64,000 nt of DNA from Acidobacteriaceae bacterium (GTDB taxonomy: Bacteria > Acidobacteriota > Terriglobia > Terriglobales > Acidobacteriaceae): contig PLHW01000062.1 of NCBI GenBank assembly GCA_003139095.1, positions 62,001 to 126,000 on the forward strand, in the 5' to 3' direction. Below the pieces are notes generated by a model. The model did no database searches. It was not told where the DNA came from and worked only from the letters and a program-made list of their open reading frames with translations. Position 1 is the first letter of the stretch. Every line of letters starts with the position of its first letter. Below are positions 16,890 to 24,269 of the stretch, piece after piece. A program made the position numbers and the translations under genes.

Positions 16890-19123
16890 GCCAGTTTCGT
16901 CCTTGACAGCGGCAACTCGCGAACGCGCTTGCCCGTCGCGGCAAACACCGCATTGCACAATGCAGGCGCAACCGGCGGAACGCCGGGTTCCCCAACGCCG
17001 GCCGGCAGCGCATCGCTCTTCACAATCTGCACATCGATTTTTCGCGGCGCCCGGTTCATGCGCGTAATCTGATAACCGTCGAAGTTACTCTGATCGACAA
17101 TTCCTTTCGTGGCCGTGATCTCGCTGAACAACGCGAGGCTCGTCCCAAACACTGCCGCGCCTTCAAACTGATTGCGCACATTATCCGGGCTCACCACCGT
17201 TCCCGCATCCACCGCGGTCCACACATTCGGAATGTGTACCTGCCCTTTTGCATCCACCTCAACTTCCACCACCGTCGCAACGTACGTTAGAAAGCTGCGA
17301 TGGGCGGCAATTCCCATGCCGTGCCCCTTGCCCATCGCGCGCTTTCCCCAGCCCGAGTACTCCGCCGCCATTTCAACCACACGCCGCAGGCGCGCCGTAT
17401 CCAGCGGATATTGCTTCGCGTCCTCCGCCTCGTCGCCCTTAAGATCGAGCTGAACAATCCTCGCCGGCCCAATCAAATCGAGCAGATACTCCACCGAATC
17501 CCGATGCGCATTTTTGGCCAGTTCGTCGGCAAACGAGTGGATCGCGAACGCATGATAGATGTTCGCCACGCTGCGCAACCATCCAATGCGCACATGGTAA
17601 TCGGCGGGCCCATTTTCCGCGCGATGATTCGGAATATCGAAGGGCAGATTGTTCCATCCCAGGCCCATCTCGTCGTCGGCATAGCGCGCCGAGGCGTCAA
17701 ACGTCGAGGCAATCGGCGGATACACGGTGCGTTGCAGCCACGCCGTGGGCATGCCGTTCGCGCCAATTGCCGCCTTCATGTACATCGCCGCGACGGAGTG
17801 GAAAAAGTCGCAGCGAATATCGTCCTCGCGCGTCCACACCACCTTCACGGGCCTCCCGACCTGCTTCGACAAAATCGCGGCCTCGGCCACCTGGTCGGGC
17901 TTCGACTTCCGCCCGAACCCGCCGCCGAGCAACGTAACGTGGCACGTTACATCTTCTTTCTTGATGCCAAGCACACTGGCAACCGTATTCTGCACTTCCT
18001 GCGGATTCTGCGTCGGCGCCCACGCCTGCACTTTGCCGTCGCGATATTCGGCGACCGCAACATTAGGCTCCATCGCGGCGTGCGCAAGGTGCGGCGTGTA
18101 GTACTCGGCCTCTATAATCTTGCCGCCCTTGGCAAATTCCGCATCCACATCGCCCACGTTGCGCGCCACCTTTCCGGGTTGCCGCGCCGTCGCTTCGAGT
18201 GTCTTGCGAAATTCGGCCGAGTTGTACGACGAATGCGGACTGTTGTCCCACTCGATCTTCAATCCTTTGCGTCCCTCAAACGCGGCCCACGTGCTATCCG
18301 CAATCACCGCGACTCCGCCCAGGGGCTGAAACAAATGCGGAGGCTTGAACGTCTCAATGGTCACCGTCTTCTGCACGCCTGCCACTCTGAGCGCAGCCTT
18401 GTCACTGTAAGACTTGACCTTCTGGCCCAGCACCGGCGGATGTTCGATCGACGCATACACCATTCCCGGCATCGTCGCATCCATGCCGAACACGGCCTTG
18501 CCCGTCACAATGTCCTGGAGATCGAACAGCGCGTTGCTCTCTTTGCCGATGTAGCGCCACTCTGCCGGCTTCTTCAAGACCAGCGCATCTTTGTTCGGCA
18601 CCGGCAGCTTAGCCGCAGCCGTTGCCAATTCGCCATACCCCAGCTTGCGGCCGCTTGCACTGTGCACGACGAAGTGCGGTTCGGTCGCGCACTCCTTCGC
18701 GGGCACATTCCACTGCGCGGCGGCGGCGCCGATCAGCATCTCGCGTCCGGTCGCGCCCACTTGCCGCATCAACTCGAAGTTGCTGCGCACCGAATGCGAT
18801 CCGTCCGTGTCTTGCTCGCCGTATTTCGGATCGCCGATTGCCTGCTCGATCTTCACCCGCGACCAATCCGCGTCCAGTTCGTCGGCAACCACGAGGGGCA
18901 GCGCCGTCCGGCTGCCACAGCCCATCTCCGACCGGTGCGCCACGATTGTCACTGTGCCATCCGGCGCAATCGACATCCACACGGTGGGATCCAACGCGGG
19001 GGCGGCTTCGCCTTCCGCGGCCCAGAGCGGCTCGGCGGCAAAGCGCGCGCTCAAGATAAAGACGCCGGAGGCAAGCGCTCCTTGCAAGAATCCGCGGCGG
19101 CTGACATTTTCTACGATGCTCAT
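16886..19123 (-). CDS. Molybdopterin-binding subunit of an IorB-type aldehyde/xanthine/isoquinoline oxidoreductase
   Basis: A 745-residue protein of the xanthine oxidase family, large-subunit type with twin-arginine signal (RRGFLQGALASGVFILSA, residues ~9-26), so it is folded in the cytoplasm and exported. Molybdenum cofactor motifs include GGGFGRK, HAAMEPN and GVGEPGVPPVAPAL, whose Glu is the conserved catalytic base. The order and split (2Fe-2S subunit first, no FAD subunit) match isoquinoline 1-oxidoreductase beta-like enzymes, which hand electrons to a cytochrome or quinone. The true substrate is not known. Start 19123 overlaps the iorA-like stop (ATGA), and its own stop overlaps modA. 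Confidence 0.88.
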   Translation of the reverse strand: MSIVENVSRRGFLQGALASGVFILSARFAAEPLWAAEGEAAPALDPTVWMSIAPDGTVTIVAHRSEMGCGSRTALPLVVADELDADWSRVKIEQAIGDPKYGEQDTDGSHSVRSNFELMRQVGATGREMLIGAAAAQWNVPAKECATEPHFVVHSASGRKLGYGELATAAAKLPVPNKDALVLKKPAEWRYIGKESNALFDLQDIVTGKAVFGMDATMPGMVYASIEHPPVLGQKVKSYSDKAALRVAGVQKTVTIETFKPPHLFQPLGGVAVIADSTWAAFEGRKGLKIEWDNSPHSSYNSAEFRKTLEATARQPGKVARNVGDVDAEFAKGGKIIEAEYYTPHLAHAAMEPNVAVAEYRDGKVQAWAPTQNPQEVQNTVASVLGIKKEDVTCHVTLLGGGFGRKSKPDQVAEAAILSKQVGRPVKVVWTREDDIRCDFFHSVAAMYMKAAIGANGMPTAWLQRTVYPPIASTFDASARYADDEMGLGWNNLPFDIPNHRAENGPADYHVRIGWLRSVANIYHAFAIHSFADELAKNAHRDSVEYLLDLIGPARIVQLDLKGDEAEDAKQYPLDTARLRRVVEMAAEYSGWGKRAMGKGHGMGIAAHRSFLTYVATVVEVEVDAKGQVHIPNVWTAVDAGTVVSPDNVRNQFEGAAVFGTSLALFSEITATKGIVDQSNFDGYQITRMNRAPRKIDVQIVKSDALPAGVGEPGVPPVAPALCNAVFAATGKRVRELPLSRTKLA

Positions 19124-19584
19124 GCCAACTCCTTCGCGGCCAGATTTTTCGCGGCTTCGTGTATCGCCGCACGAATCCGCTGGTACGCCCCGCACCGGCA
19201 CAAGTTCGCGGACATTACCATGTCAATGTCCTCGTCGCTCGGATTCTTGTTTTCCTTGAGCATTGCGATCGCTTGCATGATCTGCCCGGTCTGGCAATAT
19301 CCGCATTGCGGCACACGAATTTCCATCCACGCCTTCTGCACCGGATGCATCGGCGCGATGCCTTCGATGGTCGTGATCTCGCTTCCGGCCACGTTCTTCA
19401 TGGCGGTCGCGCACGATCGGATGGCCTCGCCATTCTGATGCACGGTGCATGCGCCGCACAGCGACACGCCACAGCCAAACTTAGTTCCCGTCAGCCCGGC
19501 CACGTCGCGCAGATACCACAGCAGCGGCATCTCCGGGTCGCCGTCAAATGTTCTCTCTTTTCCGTTTACCTTCAGGCGGATCAT
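19120..19584 (-). CDS. 2Fe-2S subunit of an IorA-type molybdenum hydroxylase
   Basis: A 154-residue small subunit with two [2Fe-2S] clusters: a plant-type ferredoxin domain (GCGVSLCGACTVHQNG with an earlier/later Cys at RSCAT) and a C-terminal helical domain (CGYCQTGQI ... CRCGAYQRI). It carries electrons away from the molybdenum site of the following subunit. The start MIRLKVNGK at 19584 fits the family; longer readings add unsupported residues. First gene of the five-gene operon that continues through modC. Confidence 0.9.
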   Translation of the reverse strand: MIRLKVNGKERTFDGDPEMPLLWYLRDVAGLTGTKFGCGVSLCGACTVHQNGEAIRSCATAMKNVAGSEITTIEGIAPMHPVQKAWMEIRVPQCGYCQTGQIMQAIAMLKENKNPSDEDIDMVMSANLCRCGAYQRIRAAIHEAAKNLAAKELA

Positions 19585-19702
19585 GCATCCTCCGGCGCAA
19601 TTCTCCAGCGCGAAAGCCCTACCACCGCCGGGAATTGGATGTTCCATATCCTAGTCGCACCGCCAAAAATGTGGAAGAGCATGGAACCGAGAAAGGACAC
19701 CT

Positions 19703-19774
19703 CGCGCAGAGATGCCGAGACACCGAGAAATTCAAGAATGGTTTTCTCCGTGTCTCTGTGCCTCCGTGGTGAAT
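19703..19774. repeat. Dispersed inverted repeat (CCACGGAG-type)
   Basis: GAGACACCGAGAAA and TTTCTCCGTGTCTC form an almost perfect stem around a short loop in the gap before the ubiD-like gene. The right half (19742-19774) is closely similar, in opposite orientation, to 56239-56273 near the TonB-receptor gene, so this is a dispersed family. A related shorter stretch (GCAGAGAGCGCTGAGG) precedes dnaE2 near 6095. Confidence 0.65.
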
Positions 19775-19821
19775 CCGCCGTTGGCCGCGTCATATAATCG
19801 TCTGTCATTGCAGGAGGAAAA

Positions 19822-21435
19822 TTGGCCTACGACGATCTGCGCGACTGGATCAAAACTCTCGACCGCGCCGGAGAACTCAAGCGCATCCGCACCGAAGCCG
19901 ATCCCATTCTCGAAATCACCGAGATCGCCGACCGCGTGTCCAAGAGCCGCGACCGGCAGGGAAGCGTCGGCGGCAAAGCGCTGCTCTTTGAAAACCTCAA
20001 AGGCTACGCCGGGCAGAGGCTTCTCATCAACCAGTTTGGCTCCGCCCGGCGCATGCGGCTCGCGCTGGGGGTCGACGCGCTCGACGAGGTCGCCGATCGC
20101 ATTCGCGGCTTCCTCGACGTGAAATCCCCGCAGGGCTTCCTCGACAAGGTGAAGATGCTGCCCATGCTGGCCGAGATGGGGAAGTTCTTCCCGAAGACGG
20201 TGCCGAGCGGCCCGTGTAAAGAGGTCATCCGGCGCGACGACTTCTCGCTGCTGGATTTACCCATCCTGCAATGCTGGCCGAAAGACGCGGGCCGCTTCAT
20301 CACGCTGCCTTGCGTGATCACCCGCGACCCGAAGACCGGCAAGCGCAACGTGGGCATGTATCGCATGCAAGTGTATGACGCGCGCACGACGGGAATGCAC
20401 TGGCAGCGCCAGAAGGTTGCGGCCGAGCACTACCGCGAGCGGCTGCGGCAATCTGCCTCCAACGACGGCAGCGCCGAGGGTGCCCCACCCAAGCCTTCTT
20501 TTGGCTTGGGTGGGAACTCCGCCGCGGTCGACATCATGGCCCGCTCCTCCGGCGGCGCCAAACTCGCCGAAGGCGAGCGCCCGTCGGGCCGCATGGATGT
20601 TGCCGTCGCCATTGGCACCGAGCCTGCGCTCACGTTCTCCGCCATTGTTCCAGCGCCGCCCGACGTTGAGGAGTTCATCATCGCCGGCTTCCTGCGGCAG
20701 AAACCGGTTGAACTGGTGAAGTGCGAGACGGTCGACCTCGAAGTTCCCGCCGACGCGGAGATCATCCTCGAAGGCTACGTCAATCTCGACGAACTGCGCA
20801 CCGAGGGGCCGTTTGGCGATCACACGGGCTTTTACTCGCTCGAAGACGAGTATCCTGTTTTCCACGTCACCTGCATCACGCACCGCAAGGACCCGATCTA
20901 CGCGACCACTGTTGTAGGCAAACCGCCGCAAGAAGATGCCTGGATGGGCAAGGCGGTTGAGCGCATCTTCCTCCCGCTCATGAAGCTCACGATTCCCGAA
21001 CTCGTCGACATCAACCTGCCCATTGAAGGCGTCTTCCACAACCTGATGATTATTTCCATCCGCAAGTCGTATCCCGGACAGGCGCGCAAGGTGATGAACG
21101 CGATCTGGTCGCTCGGCCAGGCGATGTTTACCAAGTGCATCATTGTGGTGGACGAGGACGTGAACGTTCACGACGTCGGTGAAGTCACGTTGCGCGTCTG
21201 CAACAATATCGACCCGGAGCGCGATATCCAATTCACGCTGGGACCAGTGGATTCGCTAGACCACGCAGCACGCTTAGCCAACTACGGCTCGAAGATGGGA
21301 ATTGACGCTACGCGCAAGTGGTCAACCGAAGGATTCACCCGCCCCTGGCCCGACGAAATCACGATGGACGCAAAGACGCGGGCGCTGGTGGATGGTAAGT
21401 GGAAGGCGCTGGCGAGGGAGTTGGGGATGGAGTAA
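19822..21435 (+). CDS. UbiD-family prenylated-FMN-dependent decarboxylase
   Basis: A 537-residue UbiD-type decarboxylase. Conserved segments include LRDWIKTLDRAGELKRI at the start, LPCVITRDPKTGKRNVGMYRMQ, and ELRTEGPFGDHTGFYSLED, whose acidic residues belong to the catalytic Glu-Arg-Glu network. These enzymes decarboxylate aromatic or polyprenylated acids with prenylated FMN made by UbiX; whether this one serves quinone synthesis or aromatic degradation is undecided. It starts with TTG 19822, fixed by an AGGAGG at 19812-19817 and by the first residues AYDDLRDW. Between residues ~210 and 255 there is extra sequence, part of which comes from an inserted palindrome (20484-20514). Confidence 0.88.
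   Translation: MAYDDLRDWIKTLDRAGELKRIRTEADPILEITEIADRVSKSRDRQGSVGGKALLFENLKGYAGQRLLINQFGSARRMRLALGVDALDEVADRIRGFLDVKSPQGFLDKVKMLPMLAEMGKFFPKTVPSGPCKEVIRRDDFSLLDLPILQCWPKDAGRFITLPCVITRDPKTGKRNVGMYRMQVYDARTTGMHWQRQKVAAEHYRERLRQSASNDGSAEGAPPKPSFGLGGNSAAVDIMARSSGGAKLAEGERPSGRMDVAVAIGTEPALTFSAIVPAPPDVEEFIIAGFLRQKPVELVKCETVDLEVPADAEIILEGYVNLDELRTEGPFGDHTGFYSLEDEYPVFHVTCITHRKDPIYATTVVGKPPQEDAWMGKAVERIFLPLMKLTIPELVDINLPIEGVFHNLMIISIRKSYPGQARKVMNAIWSLGQAMFTKCIIVVDEDVNVHDVGEVTLRVCNNIDPERDIQFTLGPVDSLDHAARLANYGSKMGIDATRKWSTEGFTRPWPDEITMDAKTRALVDGKWKALARELGME
20484..20514. repeat. Perfect palindrome inside the ubiD-like gene
   Basis: CCCACCCAAGCC (20484-20495) and GGCTTGGGTGGG (20503-20514) are exactly complementary around a 7-base loop. 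It resembles the TGCCCCA-type palindromes found between genes at 59103, 60128 and 63702, but here it is translated in frame (GAPPKPSFGLGG). Confidence 0.8.
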
Positions 21436-21457
21436 GAGTTGCTGATCCGATTGTGTA

Positions 21458-21479
21458 GCGCGGACACTCCTTTCCGCGC
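21458..21479. repeat. Short GC palindrome after ubiD
   Basis: GCGCGGA and TCCGCGC face each other around CACTCCTT, 22 bases after the ubiD-like stop. The sequence has the look of a dispersed repeat; no T-tract follows, so it is not a clear terminator. Confidence 0.55.
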
Positions 21480-21544
21480 GGGGGCAGTCGCTCGGCTGTC
21501 CGGTCGAGCCAAGCTCGGAAGCAGCTTGTGCTGCCACCGTTGCA

Positions 21545-21802
21545 TCAGTGTCTGCACCATATTGGCCGTATCTCTTTCGAACAGGCAGCGACTGTGCTTG
21601 TGCCCTCCGAGACTTCAGCTAGGCTTCGGCTGATAGCGTCTAAGTTAGTAGCAGCGTCCGACTGAAGGGAATGTTGGTCTAACTCCAAATCGTAGATCCT
21701 CGATTGAACTTTCTGTAGTGCGACAAAATTGACTAGGTTGCTCAGAAGTAAAGCGGCCAGCAGAAGGGGAGTCCAAGGAGCGCGAGTGAGCTTTAACCAC
21801 AT
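21545..21802 (-). CDS. Small single-pass membrane protein with coiled coil
   Basis: An 85-residue protein of unknown family. One membrane helix (WTPLLLAALLLSNLVNFVALQ, about residues 10-30) is followed by a heptad-like stretch (VQSRIYDLELDQHSLQSDAATNLDAISRSLAEV). A perfect GGAGG (21809-21813 complement) lies 7 bases before the ATG, which argues that the frame is translated. No partner gene is evident; it diverges from the zinc-ribbon gene at 21918. Confidence 0.55.
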   Translation of the reverse strand: MWLKLTRAPWTPLLLAALLLSNLVNFVALQKVQSRIYDLELDQHSLQSDAATNLDAISRSLAEVSEGTSTVAACSKEIRPIWCRH

Positions 21803-21917
21803 TTGTAACCTCCAATCAGCAAGAGATTAGCAAAATCTCTGATGTCCGATATAAAACTTTGGCCAGTTCTGCGCACACGCCCATTCGTCAAGGCGACTAT
21901 ACGGTAAAATAAGACAT

Positions 21918-22229
21918 ATGGAGCGAAAGTCAATTCCACGAGATAGGGCAAGATTAACAGGTGTAAGAAAGGCAGTGCGGATTGTCTGTCCAAAAGAAGG
22001 ATGCGGTGCAGGAACGGCGGAAAAGCAGACGCGAGTCTCTCCGCAGTCCGTCCATATGACTGAAGATCATGTAGTCGAGGCGAGGCTTGATCCCAAAGGA
22101 AAACTTTTCAGGTGCAGGCATTGCGGTTGCGTTTGGGAAGCATTTCGAGATCAGTACGGCGACCGCCCGAGAAGAATCGTTGGTAAGTATGACGGCGTAA
22201 CATACACACCGTATCGCGAGTCCTGCTGA
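21918..22229 (+). CDS. Small protein with zinc-ribbon-like cysteines
   Basis: A 103-residue, basic protein of unknown function. Cysteines are arranged CPKEGC near the middle (residues ~24-29) and CRHCGC (residues ~66-71), suggesting one zinc site. GC content is lower than in neighbouring housekeeping genes. It lies upstream of toxin-antitoxin genes but has no recognisable link to them. Confidence 0.5.
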   Translation: MERKSIPRDRARLTGVRKAVRIVCPKEGCGAGTAEKQTRVSPQSVHMTEDHVVEARLDPKGKLFRCRHCGCVWEAFRDQYGDRPRRIVGKYDGVTYTPYRESC

Positions 22230-22301
22230 ATATTTCCAGTACGCTGCGGTGACCTTACGAATCAAACGGCCCACGCCGGGTCGTGCTATTCTGACCGCAC
22301 T

Positions 22302-22490
22302 ATGTCCACCGCAAAACAGCAAGTCGAGTCGCTGCTCCACAAGCTTCCTGAGAACTGCACCCTGGAGGACATTCAATACCATCTCTACGTACTCGACAAG
22401 GTACGGCAGGGTCTGGATGACGCGCGTCGGTACGGCACCGTCTCGCAGGAAGAAGCGGAAAAGCAATTGAGCAAATGGCTCACCGAGTAG
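22302..22490 (+). CDS. ParE/RelE-associated antitoxin
   Basis: A 62-residue, largely helical acidic protein (KLPENCTLEDIQYHLYVLDKVRQGL ... VSQEEAEKQLSKWL). The pattern is that of short antitoxins paired with ParE/RelE-type toxins. Its end overlaps the start of the following toxin frame (ATG 22475) by 16 bases, the usual arrangement. No separate DNA-binding motif is obvious. The partner toxin is frameshifted, so this may now be an orphan antitoxin. Confidence 0.7.
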   Translation: MSTAKQQVESLLHKLPENCTLEDIQYHLYVLDKVRQGLDDARRYGTVSQEEAEKQLSKWLTE

Positions 22491-22757
22491 TCTGGTCCAC
22501 GAGAGCGCTCGCTGACGTTGATGCGATTGCCGCCTTTATCGCCGCGGATTCCTCCTAACTATGCTGGCACGGTTGTTAGAAAAATCCTTTCTTTAACTCA
22601 GACCCTCGCTGCGTTCCCGCTCGCTGGAAGAAAAGTACCGGAGTTTGACGACGAAAATTTCCGCGAGCTCTTCGCCTACAGTTACCGGGTTATCTATCGC
22701 GTGGATCAGGATGCAGTCACCGTCGTAGCTGTGATTCATGGCAAACGGATGCTGTAA
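22475..22757 (+). pseudogene. ParE/RelE-type toxin broken by a frameshift
   Basis: The frame opened by ATG 22475 reads MAHRVVWSTRALADVDAIAAF and then AADSS before a TAA; the next frame continues directly with NYAGTVVRKILSLTQTLAAF and ends VVAVIHGKRML. Deleting one T near 22556 would restore a normal toxin of about 94 residues. The two halves together match the ParE/RelE fold (DDENFRELFAYSYRVIYRV). A natural loss of the toxin is the simplest reading; a sequencing error is possible. Confidence 0.75.
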
Positions 22758-22929
22758 GAGAGTGACAGCGCCCGCGATAGGCGGCCTATCCAGTTCCCGC
22801 GGCTTTAAGCCGCTGGGGTCACGCCGCCGAGTCCGATGGTTTCAGCCGCTGCGGCATTTCATCCGGACCATGCACGGTGCCCCAAGTGCGCCTCAATCGG
22901 CTAGGCGCTGACGGACGCGGAGTAGATAT

Positions 22930-22957
22930 GGTATAGTAATTATATCTTTACTATACC
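22930..22957. promoter_or_regulatory. brnT operator-like dyad, copy 1
   Basis: GGTATAGTAA (22930-22939) and TTACTATACC (22948-22957) are perfectly complementary with an 8-base spacer, in an AT-rich island 25 bases before brnT. BrnA represses its own operon, and a dyad overlapping the promoter is the expected site. The second BrnT gene has a comparable dyad at 61157-61180. Confidence 0.65.
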
Positions 22958-22981
22958 GGTCGGGGGAGCCCCCGAGATCCT

Positions 22982-23251
22982 ATGAGGTTCGAGTATGATC
23001 CCGAGAAGAGCGCCCAGAACGGGCGGAAGCACGGCATCGACTTTGAGGAAGCCCAATCGCTTTGGGCAGACTCGGCGCTGGTGGAGATTCCCGCCCGCAC
23101 CGGTGATGAGCCCCGCTGGTTGCTGATCGGCAAGATCGATGACAAGCACTGGTCGGCGGTCGTAACGCGGAGAGGCGAAAGCATTCGGCTCATCTCCGTT
23201 AGGCGTTCGCGGCCTGAAGAGGTGACAATCTATGAAAGCGAAGACATTTGA
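22982..23251 (+). CDS. brnT: BrnT family toxin
   Basis: An 89-residue protein that opens with FEYDPEKSAQNGRKHGIDFEEAQ and contains RLISVRRSRPEE, the hallmark order of BrnT (an RNase of the RelE-like fold acting on mRNA/tRNA translation). The toxin gene precedes its antitoxin and overlaps it by 20 bases, as in other BrnTA modules. A perfect operator-like dyad precedes the gene. It seems intact. Confidence 0.88.
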   Translation: MRFEYDPEKSAQNGRKHGIDFEEAQSLWADSALVEIPARTGDEPRWLLIGKIDDKHWSAVVTRRGESIRLISVRRSRPEEVTIYESEDI

Positions 23252-23471
23252 TCGCCAGTTCGATTCCGGCCAGAATGTCGCAGACCATCTGGATATGAGC
23301 AAAGCGCGCCGCTTGAACACAGATCCCAGACGCGTGAATGTGGATTTCCCCTCCTGGATGGTCGATTCCCTGGACCGCGAGGCTCGCCGCCTGGGAGTGA
23401 CCCGACAGTCGCTCATCAAACTCTGGTTAGCCGACAGATTGGGCTCACCCGCGTCCGCCGGAAAACACTAA
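23232..23471 (+). CDS. BrnA-like ribbon-helix-helix antitoxin
   Basis: A 79-residue antitoxin with a C-terminal ribbon-helix-helix domain (RRVNVDFPSWMVDSLDREARRLGVTRQSLIKLWLADRL, about residues 34-70). It should bind BrnT through its N-terminus and repress the operon. The start overlaps brnT. Just after its stop codon the sequence joins directly to a beheaded HigB-like toxin frame, suggesting a recombination point. Confidence 0.8.
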   Translation: MKAKTFDRQFDSGQNVADHLDMSKARRLNTDPRRVNVDFPSWMVDSLDREARRLGVTRQSLIKLWLADRLGSPASAGKH

Positions 23472-23472
23472 A

Positions 23473-23688
23473 CGCCGGATTGATCGCTTGGCGTTTGGCA
23501 ACCCCGGTGACGTTGGGCCTGTCGGAGAAGGTGTCAGCGAATTACGAATACATTATGGCCCCGGTTATCGTGTTTATTTCGTGAAGCGGCGCAGAACGTT
23601 GATCGTCCTGTTGTGTGGCGGTGATAAGAGCACACAAACCAAAGACATCAAGGCAGCAAGAGCGCTTGCGGCCAACCTGGAGAATTGA
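23473..23688 (+). pseudogene. HigB-like (Gp49/TIGR02683-type) toxin lacking its N-terminus
   Basis: The frame reads RRIDRLAFGNPGDVGPVGEGVSELRIHYGPGYRVYFVKR and ends AARALAANLEN, the C-terminal two thirds of the phage-Gp49/HigB killer family, which normally has 95-105 residues. The first 30-35 residues are missing: two bases upstream of the homology lies the BrnA stop. A TTG at 23488 could still start a 66-residue protein, but without the first helices activity is unlikely. The cognate antitoxin follows intact. Confidence 0.7.
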
Positions 23689-23691
23689 GCC

Positions 23692-23994
23692 TTGGCAAAA
23701 AAGAAAACAAAAACCTCTCCTTATGACTCTGCCGAATATCTGGACAGCGCTGAAGCCATCAACGCCTACATGGAAGACGCTCTGGAAACGGACGATCCAG
23801 CCTTTATTGCCAAGGCCCTTGGTACCATCGCCCGCGCCCGTGGCATGTCGCAGATCGCCAAGAAAGCCGGCCTATCCCGTGAAAGCCTCTATAAAGCTCT
23901 GAGCACAGAGGGCAACCCGGAATTTGGCACCGTCATCCGCGTGATGCACGCTCTAGGGCTGAAGTTTTCCATCACGGCGGCGAACGCGCGTTAA
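23692..23994 (+). CDS. HigA-like antidote protein (XRE helix-turn-helix)
   Basis: A 100-residue antitoxin of the addiction-module antidote type (TIGR02684-like): YLDSAEAINAYMEDALETDDPAFIAKALGTIARARGM, then a helix-turn-helix (IAKKAGLSRESLYKALSTEGNP, about residues 55-78). It begins at TTG 23692 with GGAG nine bases ahead. The normal partner is the HigB-like toxin just upstream, which is N-terminally truncated here. It may remain as a regulator or anti-addiction protein. Confidence 0.8.
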   Translation: MAKKKTKTSPYDSAEYLDSAEAINAYMEDALETDDPAFIAKALGTIARARGMSQIAKKAGLSRESLYKALSTEGNPEFGTVIRVMHALGLKFSITAANAR

Positions 23995-24171
23995 ATCCCT
24001 CATAGTGTCAACTCGATCCTCGGCAACTTCCCGTTCTCCGGCAGAATGGTGCCTGAGGCCGATGACGAAAATCTGCGCGAGGTATTCGCCTACAGTTATC
24101 GCGTCATTTACCGAGTCGAAACGGACGCAGTCGTTGTGGTTGCCGTGATTCACGGTAAGCGGATAATTTAG
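23995..24171 (+). pseudogene. C-terminal fragment of a second ParE-type toxin
   Basis: Without a start codon, the frame after the HigA-like stop reads SILGNFPFSGRMVPE, DDENLREVFAYSYRVIYRVE and ends VAVIHGKRII. It parallels the end of the broken toxin at 22475-22757 at most positions but is a distinct copy, not a recent duplicate. Only about the last 50 residues remain. Confidence 0.75.
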
Positions 24172-24211
24172 GAACTTCGCGTACCACCGGCACGGCGATT
24201 GTGGGCAGTTT

Positions 24212-24247
24212 GGAGTCACCCGAACTGAGCCGGGTGACTCCGTTTTT
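24212..24247 (+). terminator. Hairpin with T-tract
   Basis: GGAGTCACCCG (24212-24222) pairs with CGGGTGACTCC (24231-24241); TTTTT follows at 24243-24247. In the plus direction it would end transcription from the toxin-antitoxin cluster. It also lies 28 bases beyond the stop of the minus-strand fibre gene, and a near-identical hairpin lies after the paralogous fibre gene (25737-25766). Confidence 0.65.
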
Positions 24248-24269
24248 CGGTCACTGATTGCCTTCGAAA

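Noticed and set aside
22553-22560. Programmed +1 frameshift in the ParE-type toxin
   Set aside because: A stop follows the TCC TCC codons, but there is no stimulatory Shine-Dalgarno or known slippery codon; a simple mutation is more likely.
23255-23275. GTTCGATTCC sequence similar to a tRNA T-arm
   Set aside because: It lies inside brnA with no acceptor stem or anticodon arm around it.
24212-24247. Hairpin as terminator of the minus-strand fibre gene
   Set aside because: The T-tract is on the plus side only; as a minus-strand terminator it would lack U residues, so it is called for the plus direction.
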